From an uncultured Latescibacterota bacterium (GTDB lineage Bacteria > Latescibacterota > UBA2968): DNA of 64,000 nucleotides. This document shows positions 53,900 to 62,310 of the stretch, piece after piece (positions within the stretch are counted from its first letter, which is position 1; every line of letters starts with the position of its first letter). The notes under the pieces were generated by a model. It made no database searches. It worked only from the letters and a program-made list of their open reading frames with translations, and was not told where the DNA came from. Both the position numbers and the translations under genes were made by a program. Location: assembly GCA_951812755.1 (NCBI GenBank), contig OX638329.1:5216522-5280521 (forward strand). The letters are read 5' to 3'.

Positions 53900-54946
53900 T
53901 TATGTTTCTATCTCCACCGCCTGAAGCAAGGCTTTGATAAAGCCAAATTGGAAGGCGAATGCCTGTTCGAAATGCCCTTGCGCCTCGTGGCCGGGCGCGT
54001 GATCGGGAACAATCATGTGCGGATATCCCACCTCCTTGAGCGCTTTCATCAGCACAAACATATTCATATCGCCTTCATCGGGATAAACTTCCTGAAACTT
54101 GTTGCGCCCACCCGTAATATTGCGAAAGTGGATGAGGTGAATTTTTTTGCGCTTGCCAAAATAGCGAATAATATCGGCGACCTCATTGCGCGGATCCACA
54201 ACGCTCTCCGCCATACAACCGAGACAGAGATTGAGGCCGTGATAAGGACTGGGACAAATATCGATAAAACTCTTGAACCCATCGTATCCACCCAACACGC
54301 GATCAACACTCTTATACCCCGGTGGCAACCAGGGATCGCACGGGTGACAGGCCATACGCACCTTGCATTCGGTGGCAACGGGAATGACGCGCTCCAAAAA
54401 GAAAGTGACATATTCCCAGTTCTGTTCCGCTGTAACCGGTTCATCATACCGCGGCGTATCCGCATCTGCCCGGGACAAATCCCACGTAGAATAGCGTATG
54501 CCCCCCCGCCCGAGCGGAACGCTTTCCGTGCGTTGATTTTCCATTTCGCACAGAAAATACTTCAGCGCGGGAATACCCGCATCTGCGGCAGCGCGTACCA
54601 TATCGCAGGCAATCTCAACTTCTTTTTCGCCGTCTTTCATATTGCCGCGCATAAACTCGGGCACAAAACTACCATTGACATTGAGGTGTTGCACAGGCAA
54701 TGCCACCATCTCCACGGTAATACCGTGTTTTGCAGCTTTTTCTTTTTTTTCTACAATTTCTTCAACCGTCCAGCCGCTACTTGGATCTGGCGTAATTTCC
54801 CTGGCATCGTTGAGCGCCATATTTGTGACGCCACATCGCGCGAGAAATTCGAGATGCTCATCCGACGTGGAAAAACGCTGTGTACCAATGTGCATGCGCG
54901 GGTTTTCCGGATCCCACTCTGCACCTGCATACATTTCGGCTGCCAT
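53900..54946 (-). CDS. Mannonate dehydratase-like TIM-barrel enzyme
   Basis: 348 residues of the UxuA/sugar-isomerase TIM-barrel group. RMACHPCDPWLPPGYKSVDR (His/Asp), NLCLGCMAES with the metal Cys, LIHFRNITGG and VPDHAPGHEAQG match the UxuA site. UxuA dehydrates D-mannonate to 2-keto-3-deoxygluconate; the Cys/His pattern fits, though the protein is shorter than E. coli UxuA. GGAG lies before the ATG. It is co-transcribed with the PLP gene. Confidence 0.78.
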   Translation of the reverse strand: MAAEMYAGAEWDPENPRMHIGTQRFSTSDEHLEFLARCGVTNMALNDAREITPDPSSGWTVEEIVEKKEKAAKHGITVEMVALPVQHLNVNGSFVPEFMRGNMKDGEKEVEIACDMVRAAADAGIPALKYFLCEMENQRTESVPLGRGGIRYSTWDLSRADADTPRYDEPVTAEQNWEYVTFFLERVIPVATECKVRMACHPCDPWLPPGYKSVDRVLGGYDGFKSFIDICPSPYHGLNLCLGCMAESVVDPRNEVADIIRYFGKRKKIHLIHFRNITGGRNKFQEVYPDEGDMNMFVLMKALKEVGYPHMIVPDHAPGHEAQGHFEQAFAFQFGFIKALLQAVEIET

Positions 54947-54959
54947 ATTTAAGTCTCCT

Positions 54960-54987
54960 GTAATTTTTAATTTTTAATTTTTAATTC
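54960..54987. repeat. TTTTTAA string
   Basis: AATTTTTAA repeated three to four times between divergent genes. Confidence 0.5.
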
Positions 54988-55099
54988 ATCATGATAATGC
55001 AAGAATTTCTGGATAGCAACATGATTGGGGATTGTGAGAGGTGTAAAATTGTGGTATCTTCTCACTCCTCAAACCCACCCCTATAAACTGGAGTGTTTT

Positions 55100-56350
55100 A
55101 TGCAAGTCGAAATCAACAAACACGCCCTGGATCGCGTGCCGATATCGATAATTTTTGATGACTCAACCGTGCTGGTAAATCTGAATTATTTTTTTATGCG
55201 AGACCGCCAGGCTGTAGATGGGACGGATTACCGCTGGGAAGATGTACCTGTAGTACATCCCGAATCGTTCACGCGCGAATTTGCCGAGTTCTGTCTGGAA
55301 AACGATGTAAAGGGCAAATTCAGCGTGGTACCGTGTCCCGCCGCACTTGGACGAATAGACCACGGACTGGCCCTGTTCTCTAAAGCACAGCAAGAAAGCT
55401 GGTTGACGATGTGTCGGGAACTGATTATGCCCAACTACGACATCACGCCGGAAATGATCACACACACCTTTGTGGTTGACCTTGAGACATTGCAACCTGT
55501 CAATCCAAATTTGTGGGAACAGTGGGGATGGAATAATTTGCCGACCGACGAAGAAGAGTTGGTAACAAATTATATCGCGCTGGCATGTGAAATCCTGCAC
55601 AACGTGGGCCTGACACCTGCAGGTGTGACAAGCCCAGGGGGATTTGGCAATCCAATAGACTTTTATGCCAGATGTGCGGAAAATGCCGTGCGTAGAGTAA
55701 CGGGCAATCCAACACCGTATCTGTTTAAGCGCGTATCGTCCAGCGGTGCGGTAGATTGCCCGGTGTGGTATCCCAAACCCGAGCGCGGCGAGGCAATGGG
55801 TGAAGTGATTGCCGCGACGGGTGATCGCACGGGATCGTGGACCGGATATGGCGAAGTAGATGTAGATTATTACATCACATCGGACCTTCAAGGCGGGCGT
55901 TTGCCCGAGGTCATCGACGCGGGCGATCCTGCCGTGATGATCAGCCACTGGCAGGGATTTTACGGAATTCACAATGAGGATCGGCGTGGATTTCGGGCAT
56001 TTCAGACCATTGTGCGAAGGCTCAAAGAACGCGACCCCAATGGCGAGAAATCACAATGGCGCAAGTGCAGTGAAATTACCAATTATGCCATAGCGCGCGA
56101 AATGGCCGATATCGGGATAGAAGAACAAATAATAACACTCGATTTACCCGTGCAAGTACCCGAATTCACATTGCGATTGCGCGATATAACAGTTGCAGGC
56201 GTCAAAATAAACGGCAAACCCCTGACACCCGCACTGACGAAAGCGGCCTTCCGAGATGGCACATATTATCGAGATGGCGATGTAACACTGGTAGCCTTCA
56301 CGCCCAAAGACCAAAATGTAAGAGTTGAAATAGAAAGCCGCGAGATGTAA
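55100..56350 (+). CDS. Uncharacterised protein, possible NodB/polysaccharide-deacetylase-like fold
   Basis: 416 residues from the ATG at 55100. The opening (RVPISIIFDDSTVLVNLNYF) with an Asp pair and DVKGKFSVVPCP recalls the first strands of NodB-type barrels, but the other catalytic motifs are not evident. A Trp-rich middle part (LWEQWGWNNLPTDEEELV) and a beta-sandwich tail (about 340-416) follow. It could act on a carbohydrate. I do not assign a reaction. Confidence 0.5.
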   Translation: MQVEINKHALDRVPISIIFDDSTVLVNLNYFFMRDRQAVDGTDYRWEDVPVVHPESFTREFAEFCLENDVKGKFSVVPCPAALGRIDHGLALFSKAQQESWLTMCRELIMPNYDITPEMITHTFVVDLETLQPVNPNLWEQWGWNNLPTDEEELVTNYIALACEILHNVGLTPAGVTSPGGFGNPIDFYARCAENAVRRVTGNPTPYLFKRVSSSGAVDCPVWYPKPERGEAMGEVIAATGDRTGSWTGYGEVDVDYYITSDLQGGRLPEVIDAGDPAVMISHWQGFYGIHNEDRRGFRAFQTIVRRLKERDPNGEKSQWRKCSEITNYAIAREMADIGIEEQIITLDLPVQVPEFTLRLRDITVAGVKINGKPLTPALTKAAFRDGTYYRDGDVTLVAFTPKDQNVRVEIESREM

Positions 56351-56436
56351 GAGCGGCATCCTTGCCGCGATCAAGTTCGGGGAGCGGGGTACAACTGCGC
56401 CAGCAGTTCAAAGGATTTCCCTCCTACGCTACCACA
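56351..56436. repeat. Dispersed repeat with a second palindrome nested in it
   Basis: GAGCGGCATCCTTGCCGCGA at 56351-56370 and AAGGATTTCCCTCCTACGCT to 56430 match 52827-52879. Between them 56382-56412 holds the inverted form of the AACTGGC palindrome, absent from the other copy. Confidence 0.7.
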
Positions 56437-56466
56437 AGACTTAAACAGTTACACAGGAAAAGATAC

Positions 56467-58548
56467 GTGACCCAAAAAACAGCAAAACTCAAACGAGAAA
56501 TCGGCTTGCTCGGCGTTTATGCCATTGCGACGGGCACAACCTTGAGCGCGGGATTCTTTTTATTGCCGGGACTCGCTGCCGAACAGGCGGGTGCTGCAAT
56601 TGTACTGGCGTATATCGTCGCCGCCGTTCCACTCGTACCGGCAATGTTCAGCATTATTGAAATGGCAACAGCAATGCCCCGTGCGGGTGGCGTGTATTAT
56701 TTTTTAGACCGGTCACTCGGACCGTGGATGGGCACGCTTGGAGGCATTGGCACATGGCTGGCACTCGTATTAAAAGTATCATTCGCACTCGTGGGCATGG
56801 GGGCGTATATCGCGCTTTATGTGCCCGAGTTGCCAATAACCCCCGTGGCGGTCGCAATTGCGGTTGGCCTGGGCATACTGAATCTATTGGGCGCGCAGAA
56901 AAGCGGTGGATTTCAGATGGCATTGGTGCTGGGTTTGTTGATGATCCTGGGAATATTTATCGGAGGAGGTGTACCCAATATTGAACGCGCGCGGTTGACT
57001 GCGATATTCGAAGTAGATACCCAGACGATTTTATCCACAGCGGGCCTGGTCTATATCAGTTATGTCGGCGTGACAACCGTAGCGAGTTTATCAGAAGAAG
57101 TAAAACATCCCGAGCGCAATTTGCCTTTGGGCGTCATCTTTTCATTGATTACAGCGGTTCTGGTCTATGCTTTGGGCACGGGCGTCATGGTCGGTGTATT
57201 GCCACTCGATCAACTGGTAGGTGATTTAACGCCCGCCGCCTCAGCAGCCAAAGCCGTATTGGGCGATTGGGGTGCTATAATCATCTCTGTCGCTGCCCTC
57301 CTCGCCTTTACATCGGTCGCCAATGCCGGAATGCTTTCGGCATCTCGCTTTCCCCTGGCAATGAGCCGAGACCACATGATGCCGAGACTTTTTCAGCATT
57401 TGAATGCAAGAGGCGCACCCGTTCAAGGGGTATTGGCGACCATGGGCGTAATTGTTTTGATCCTCATCTTTCTCGACCCAACCAAAATTGCCAAATTGGC
57501 CAGTGCGTTTCAATTATTGATGTTCGCGCTGGTGTGTCTCGCCGTAATTGTCATGCGCGAAAGCGGATTGGCTTCCTACGACTCGGGATATCATTCACCG
57601 CTGTACCCCTATATGCAGTTATTCGGCATGGTATCTTCGTGTACGTTAATTGTCCAGATGGGCTGGTTATCATCTCTATTTTCTCTCGCGCTGATCCTGC
57701 TGGGAACAATTTGGTACTTCAAATTTGCCCGCGACAAAGTCAACCGCGACGGTGCGATTTACCACATGTTTGAACGCTGGGGGCAAAAGCGGTACACTGG
57801 TCTGGATGCTGAACTGCGGGGCATCCTGAAGGAAAAGGGACTGCGCGATGAAGACCCCTTCGAAGAGGTCGCGGCGCGAAGTCTGGTCATCGATCTGGAT
57901 CGCCCGGCCGAATTTGAGGATATAGTTCGAAAGGTATCGAAATGGTTATCGAATCATGTACCACATACCGTAGATGAAATCGAGAAGCAATTGCTGGACC
58001 GCACACATATTGGATCGACACCCGTGACACACGGCGTGGGATTGCCACATCTGCGGATTGATGGAATTGAACACTGCGAAATGGTCCTCGTGCGATCACT
58101 GCCGGGCATTCACATCCAGTTTACAGATCCACTGACCGGACACGAGGTAGAAACGCAACTAACCGCGATCTTTTTCTTATTCAGCCCGGAACACGACCCC
58201 TCACAACACCTGCGTATTCTCGCACAAATTGCGCGGCGGGCAGACGATGAAAACTTCTTGCGAGAATGGCACGCCGCCAGCGATGAAGTCGAATTAAAAG
58301 AAGCCCTGTTGCGCGACGAAGCCTTTTTATTATTGACATTGCGCCACGACCACGCAACTGCTGCCCTCATTGGTCGCGCCCTGATTGAGACAGATTTTCC
58401 AGAAGGCTGTCTCGTGGCGATGTTGCGGCGCGGCGGGCGCATGGTGATTCCCCGCGGCAATACCGTACTGCAAGAAAATGATCGATTGACAATTTTGGGA
58501 AACAGTAAGGGATTGCGCAGCCTCGAAACGCGATTTGGCGAGCGGTAA
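56467..58548 (+). CDS. APC amino-acid permease with EIIA-type and TrkA-C domains
   Basis: 693 residues from the GTG at 56467 (AGGA before it; upstream codons are in a repeat). Residues 10-430 are an APC transporter with about 12 TM helices: GVYAIATGTTLSAGFFLLPG at the first helix and ISYVGVTTVASLSEEVKHPE (about 200) at the core. Residues 470-625 resemble PTS EIIA-2 with His near 525 in HGVGLPHLRIDG. Residues 628-693 match TrkA-C/RCK (LIGRALIETDFPEGCLVAML, TVLQENDRLTILGN). The soluble part would control the permease by phosphate or ligand binding. Confidence 0.85.
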   Translation: MTQKTAKLKREIGLLGVYAIATGTTLSAGFFLLPGLAAEQAGAAIVLAYIVAAVPLVPAMFSIIEMATAMPRAGGVYYFLDRSLGPWMGTLGGIGTWLALVLKVSFALVGMGAYIALYVPELPITPVAVAIAVGLGILNLLGAQKSGGFQMALVLGLLMILGIFIGGGVPNIERARLTAIFEVDTQTILSTAGLVYISYVGVTTVASLSEEVKHPERNLPLGVIFSLITAVLVYALGTGVMVGVLPLDQLVGDLTPAASAAKAVLGDWGAIIISVAALLAFTSVANAGMLSASRFPLAMSRDHMMPRLFQHLNARGAPVQGVLATMGVIVLILIFLDPTKIAKLASAFQLLMFALVCLAVIVMRESGLASYDSGYHSPLYPYMQLFGMVSSCTLIVQMGWLSSLFSLALILLGTIWYFKFARDKVNRDGAIYHMFERWGQKRYTGLDAELRGILKEKGLRDEDPFEEVAARSLVIDLDRPAEFEDIVRKVSKWLSNHVPHTVDEIEKQLLDRTHIGSTPVTHGVGLPHLRIDGIEHCEMVLVRSLPGIHIQFTDPLTGHEVETQLTAIFFLFSPEHDPSQHLRILAQIARRADDENFLREWHAASDEVELKEALLRDEAFLLLTLRHDHATAALIGRALIETDFPEGCLVAMLRRGGRMVIPRGNTVLQENDRLTILGNSKGLRSLETRFGER

Positions 58549-58563
58549 GTCTCTGCAACACGA

Positions 58564-60114
58564 TCAACTATAGAGGCGGCCAATGGTCTCGGGGCGTTTG
58601 CGAGCCTCGCGCATGAGGCGATTGCCCCATGTTGTGGGATATTTGCCCGTGACACATCCCAGACACAGGGTATCTGTTTCACACCCAATGCTGGAACCCA
58701 AATCGGGAACATCGAGGTACCTCAGGCTATCGACATCGAGTTCGAGAGCCATTTTTTTTAGCGTTTGGTCGCTGGGCAAACCGCGGTATCGCACGGGAAC
58801 GTGTTCGGGGGCAAAAAGTTCGTCCAGGGTGGACATATCAATACCGTAAAAACACGGCGCGACAATAGGCGGACAAGCCACGCGCACATGCACCTCGGTC
58901 GCACCGCCGATATCGCGCACCTGATGGGCCAGGGTGCGAATCGTAAGGGAGCGCACAATAGAATCCTCGACGAGAAAAACGCGCTTGCCCGATAAAACAG
59001 AGGCCAATGCCGTGTATTTGCTCTTTGCACTCTGCGAGCGGGTGGTTTTGGGCTGGATAAAAGTGCGCCCCACATAGCGGTTGCGGATCACGCCTTCCAT
59101 GCAGGGCATATTCAAGTGGTGGGCATAGGCATCGGCTGCAGCTTTGGCCGTATCGGGAACGGGCACAACCACACACGAATCGTCGATTCTCTGGCTTTCT
59201 TTTTCAGCCAAAATACGACCGGCCTCAGCGCGAGAAGTATAAACGCTGAGGCCGTCAATTTCACTGGCAACATTAGAAAAATAGACCCATTCAAAAAAGC
59301 AGCGGGCTGTTTTTTTGGATTCCGTATAGCGCGCAACGCGCAAATCGCCATTTTCGACGATCACCATTTCGCCGGGTTCGAGCCACTTTATATCGCTAAA
59401 ACCGAGATTGGAAAGAGCCGTTGATTCATTGGCAGCGGCAAAAAGGCGGCCTTTGACCCCCCAACACATAGGATGCAACCCGAGCGGATCGCGCGAGACG
59501 AACATGCGCCCCGATGCATCGAGAAATGCAATATTATAAGCACCGTCAAAGTCGCGGGAAAGCGAACGCATCACATTGGCCAGATCGGGTGGATTTTCAC
59601 CCTTCAACCGATACGCCAGAGTATGCATGATAATTTCGGTATCGATATTGAGGGTAAAGTGATACCCCTGCTTGGACAACAAGCGTTCGCGCAGCAGCGT
59701 GTAATTGGCAAGGTTGCCATTAAAAGCCAGGCTAAACCATTTCCAAATACGCCCGTGCTGCCGTTCAAAAGGCTGTGCGTAGCGCACATCGTCTTCGCCA
59801 CTGGTGGCATAGCGCGTGTGTCCAATCGCAGCAATCCCCGCATATTCGTTGATAATGGACTCGTATTTGCCGGGATGCGACATGCGAAAAGCCTCGGTAA
59901 CGCCGCCCAGATCTTTGAACGTGCGTAAAAGGTGATCGCGATTGGGGTGATAGGCGCAATACCCCGCGGCGAGTTGTCCCCTGTTTTGAAGATCAAGCAA
60001 CATGCCCGGCATAAGTGCTGCAACATTTTCAAAATCATCGGCACCGGCATTGCCATTTCCTTTGAGCCAGTAGAGGGCTGCCACGCCGCATTCGTGACCA
60101 ATATCTTCGCTCAT
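58564..60114 (-). CDS. purF: Amidophosphoribosyltransferase
   Basis: A 516-residue purine biosynthesis enzyme that makes phosphoribosylamine from PRPP and glutamine. The glutaminase part starts after an eight-residue leader at Cys9 (HECGVAALYW) with HTRYATSG (about 99) and NGNLANY. The PRPP loop is VFLVEDSIVRSLTIRTL (about 385); the usual VDDSIVRGTT is changed at the first Asp (Glu) and at Gly-Thr (Ser-Leu). ACPPIVAPCFYGIDMST follows. The variation fits a PurF sub-branch. Convergent with the APC gene. Confidence 0.88.
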   Translation of the reverse strand: MSEDIGHECGVAALYWLKGNGNAGADDFENVAALMPGMLLDLQNRGQLAAGYCAYHPNRDHLLRTFKDLGGVTEAFRMSHPGKYESIINEYAGIAAIGHTRYATSGEDDVRYAQPFERQHGRIWKWFSLAFNGNLANYTLLRERLLSKQGYHFTLNIDTEIIMHTLAYRLKGENPPDLANVMRSLSRDFDGAYNIAFLDASGRMFVSRDPLGLHPMCWGVKGRLFAAANESTALSNLGFSDIKWLEPGEMVIVENGDLRVARYTESKKTARCFFEWVYFSNVASEIDGLSVYTSRAEAGRILAEKESQRIDDSCVVVPVPDTAKAAADAYAHHLNMPCMEGVIRNRYVGRTFIQPKTTRSQSAKSKYTALASVLSGKRVFLVEDSIVRSLTIRTLAHQVRDIGGATEVHVRVACPPIVAPCFYGIDMSTLDELFAPEHVPVRYRGLPSDQTLKKMALELDVDSLRYLDVPDLGSSIGCETDTLCLGCVTGKYPTTWGNRLMREARKRPETIGRLYS

Positions 60115-60123
60115 AAAAATCTC

Positions 60124-61227
60124 CTATCCCAACGCCTGATTCTGCATATATTGAATCCCCGCAACGATTTCTTCGCGCGGCACATCATCTCGCGGCACAA
60201 TTTTTCCGATCCGCTCGGGCAATACAAATCGGATGACACCATCCCGCGCTTTCTTATCGCTCATCATCCGCGCCAACACCTCATCAACCTTCAAATCGGG
60301 CACACCTTTGGGAATGCCCAGACGGGTAATAAGTGCATTTTGCCGCTCAAACGCATCTTGCGACCACATCCCCTTTTGCACAGCGATATACCCTGCAGCC
60401 AGCATCCCCAAACACACCGCCTCACCGTGTTTGTAATAATCGTAATGCGTCACCACTTCCAGCGCGTGTCCCACCGTATGGCCATAATTCAAAATTTCGC
60501 GCAAACCCTTCTCGGTTTCATCAGCAGCCACAACCCCAGCCTTGATGCGACACTGTTGGGCAACGAGCCAATTGATCTGATCCGAAGGCAGGCTTAAATT
60601 TGCGGCACCTTCAATATGCTCTTCCAAAAACGCCACCAGACCGGGATCGCGTATGATCCCGTGTTTGATCACCTCTGCCATACCCGCTCGCACTTCGCGT
60701 TTGGGTAAGGTATCGAGTGTTGCTGTATCGATCAACACCAACTTTGGCTGGTGAAAAGCACCGATCATGTTTTTTCCCAAAACGTGATCCACAGCTGTTT
60801 TGCCCCCCACACTCGCATCGACCTGCGCTTCCAGCGTCGTGGGAACCTGAACAAAATCAACACCTCTCAAATACGTCGCAGCGACAAAACCTCCCATATC
60901 GCCGACCACACCACCGCCCAATGTCACAATACAGGATTTGCGATCCAATCCCGCCGCGATCAAATCGCCGTAGATCTGCGCGGCCGTCTCAAGCGTCTTG
61001 TATTGCTCGCCATCTGGTACAGTTACGACCACAACCTTCACACCGGAGCGCGCGAGACTTTGCTGAACCGTATCGAGATAGAGCGCGGCAACTGTCGGAT
61101 TGGTCACAATCACCGCTGTTTCTCCCAACCCGCGTTCCGCATACAAATCGCCCAAACTGCCCAAACAATCGCGACCGATCAAAATATCATAACTTCGATC
61201 ACCTAAATCAACCGTCACCGTTTCCAT
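60124..61227 (-). CDS. aroB: 3-dehydroquinate synthase
   Basis: 367 residues from the ATG at 61227 (GGAAGG before it; an in-frame ATG at 61311 is in the toxin gene). LGGGVVGDMGGFVAATYLRG and VPTTLEAQVDASVGGKTAVD bind NAD and substrate, and EILNYGHTVGHALE supplies the zinc His. AroB cyclises DAHP in the shikimate path. It lies 14 bases after the full-length RelE frame end, so aroK, the toxin-antitoxin pair and aroB share one transcript. Confidence 0.95.
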   Translation of the reverse strand: METVTVDLGDRSYDILIGRDCLGSLGDLYAERGLGETAVIVTNPTVAALYLDTVQQSLARSGVKVVVVTVPDGEQYKTLETAAQIYGDLIAAGLDRKSCIVTLGGGVVGDMGGFVAATYLRGVDFVQVPTTLEAQVDASVGGKTAVDHVLGKNMIGAFHQPKLVLIDTATLDTLPKREVRAGMAEVIKHGIIRDPGLVAFLEEHIEGAANLSLPSDQINWLVAQQCRIKAGVVAADETEKGLREILNYGHTVGHALEVVTHYDYYKHGEAVCLGMLAAGYIAVQKGMWSQDAFERQNALITRLGIPKGVPDLKVDEVLARMMSDKKARDGVIRFVLPERIGKIVPRDDVPREEIVAGIQYMQNQALG

Positions 61228-61241
61228 CACACCTTCCTTGG

Positions 61242-61517
61242 CTACGGAAATATCCTGTAAATATCTCTTCGATGAGCAATACGTTGGCATATAATCACCC
61301 TGTTTTCTCATTCAACCGCGATCCCTATACGATAATTGCCAATGCGGATCTTATATTTTTCTCGGTATCCCTTCATGCTTTCGATATATCCTAATTGAAA
61401 GGGGTTAGTTGAAGAAAGTTGATGAAATACAATGGCTTCTGCTCGTTTTTGAATATGTTTGGGGAGGCGGGCCAGTTCCCTCAAAAATCTCTCCGTATAA
61501 TCAACTCTCCAGTTCAT
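61242..61517 (-). pseudogene. RelE/ParE-type toxin interrupted by an in-frame TGA
   Basis: The ATG at 61517 gives NWRVDYTERFLRELARLPKH, then YKIRIGNYRIGIAVE and a TGA (61310-61308) after 69 codons. The same frame goes on for 21 codons with ENRVIICQRIAHRRDIYRIF and P and ends at a TAG (61244-61242). This is exactly the missing C-terminus of RelE with the active-site HRRDIY. Total length 91 codons including the TGA, the family norm. A Gly codon GGA changed to TGA is the simple explanation. The truncated product lacks the catalytic end. Confidence 0.8.
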
Positions 61518-61710
61518 TTTTCAGTGACCGATAGTGTTGGTATGCTTCTTCTCCTGTGAGACAAGGCTCATCTTGGACTTCATCCATCAGGCGTGAGAGA
61601 CCGTAATTTTCAATGATCTCTTCGATGCGCTCAAATTCCGCAAGCGGAATCTGCACAGCGATTGGATTTTGGTTTTCGTCAAGAACGTAATTTTTGTGTA
61701 TTTCCAACAT
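61501..61710 (-). CDS. Antitoxin of the RelE pair
   Basis: 69 residues from the ATG at 61710 with GGAGG before it (a Met at 61731 is less good). IAVQIPLAEFERIEEIIENY is a Phd/YefM or RelB-like antitoxin core. It overlaps the toxin by 17 bases and begins 17 bases after the aroK stop. Confidence 0.8.
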   Translation of the reverse strand: MLEIHKNYVLDENQNPIAVQIPLAEFERIEEIIENYGLSRLMDEVQDEPCLTGEEAYQHYRSLKNELES

Positions 61711-61727
61711 TTTTACCTCCTCATTGT

Positions 61728-62288
61728 TCATCCCTGTTTATCAGTGGTTCCAAAAACACTCTGTAATTCAATCAATGCTGTCTCTGCCGTGTCTTCGGGC
61801 GTGCAATCATTTGTCGAAGTTGCAAACGCATCTGCACGCGCATAAAAACGCTCTCTTTCCGCCATCATCACCTCAATTTTGTTTTTCAAGCCCTCGTCAT
61901 CCAGCCCGGCCAGCAAGGGTCTTTCATCGCGTTTGCGACTGACCCGTTCAAAAATCGTATGGACAGAAGCCCGAAAACACAAACACACGCCGGTCTTGCG
62001 AATAACCGCCCAATTCCGTTCCTGTGTGATGGCACCACCGCCGAGAGAAACGATCACACTGCCCATCTTCGATGCCTCGATAACCGCCTGGTGTTCCAAC
62101 TGGCGAAATGCGGTTTCACCACCTTCCTCAAAAATTTCCGGAATTGTTTTTCCAGCAGCATCGACCACCAATTCATCTGTATCGACAAAGGTCCGCTTCA
62201 ACCATCCGGCCAAAATGCGCCCAACTCTGGTTTTCCCAGTTGCCATAAAACCGGTGAGGAATATGGGTTTATCAGGTAGATCAAACAC
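61728..62288 (-). CDS. aroK: Shikimate kinase
   Basis: 186 residues. The P-loop FLTGFMATGKTRVGRILAGW (G17-R21), VDTDELVVDAAGKTIPEIFE with shikimate Asp, and SLGGGAITQERN are family marks; RKRDERPLLAG is the lid. It phosphorylates shikimate. It is followed by the toxin-antitoxin pair and aroB. Confidence 0.93.
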   Translation of the reverse strand: MFDLPDKPIFLTGFMATGKTRVGRILAGWLKRTFVDTDELVVDAAGKTIPEIFEEGGETAFRQLEHQAVIEASKMGSVIVSLGGGAITQERNWAVIRKTGVCLCFRASVHTIFERVSRKRDERPLLAGLDDEGLKNKIEVMMAERERFYARADAFATSTNDCTPEDTAETALIELQSVFGTTDKQG

Positions 62289-62310
62289 AGTGTTCTTCCA
62301 CGATACAGTA

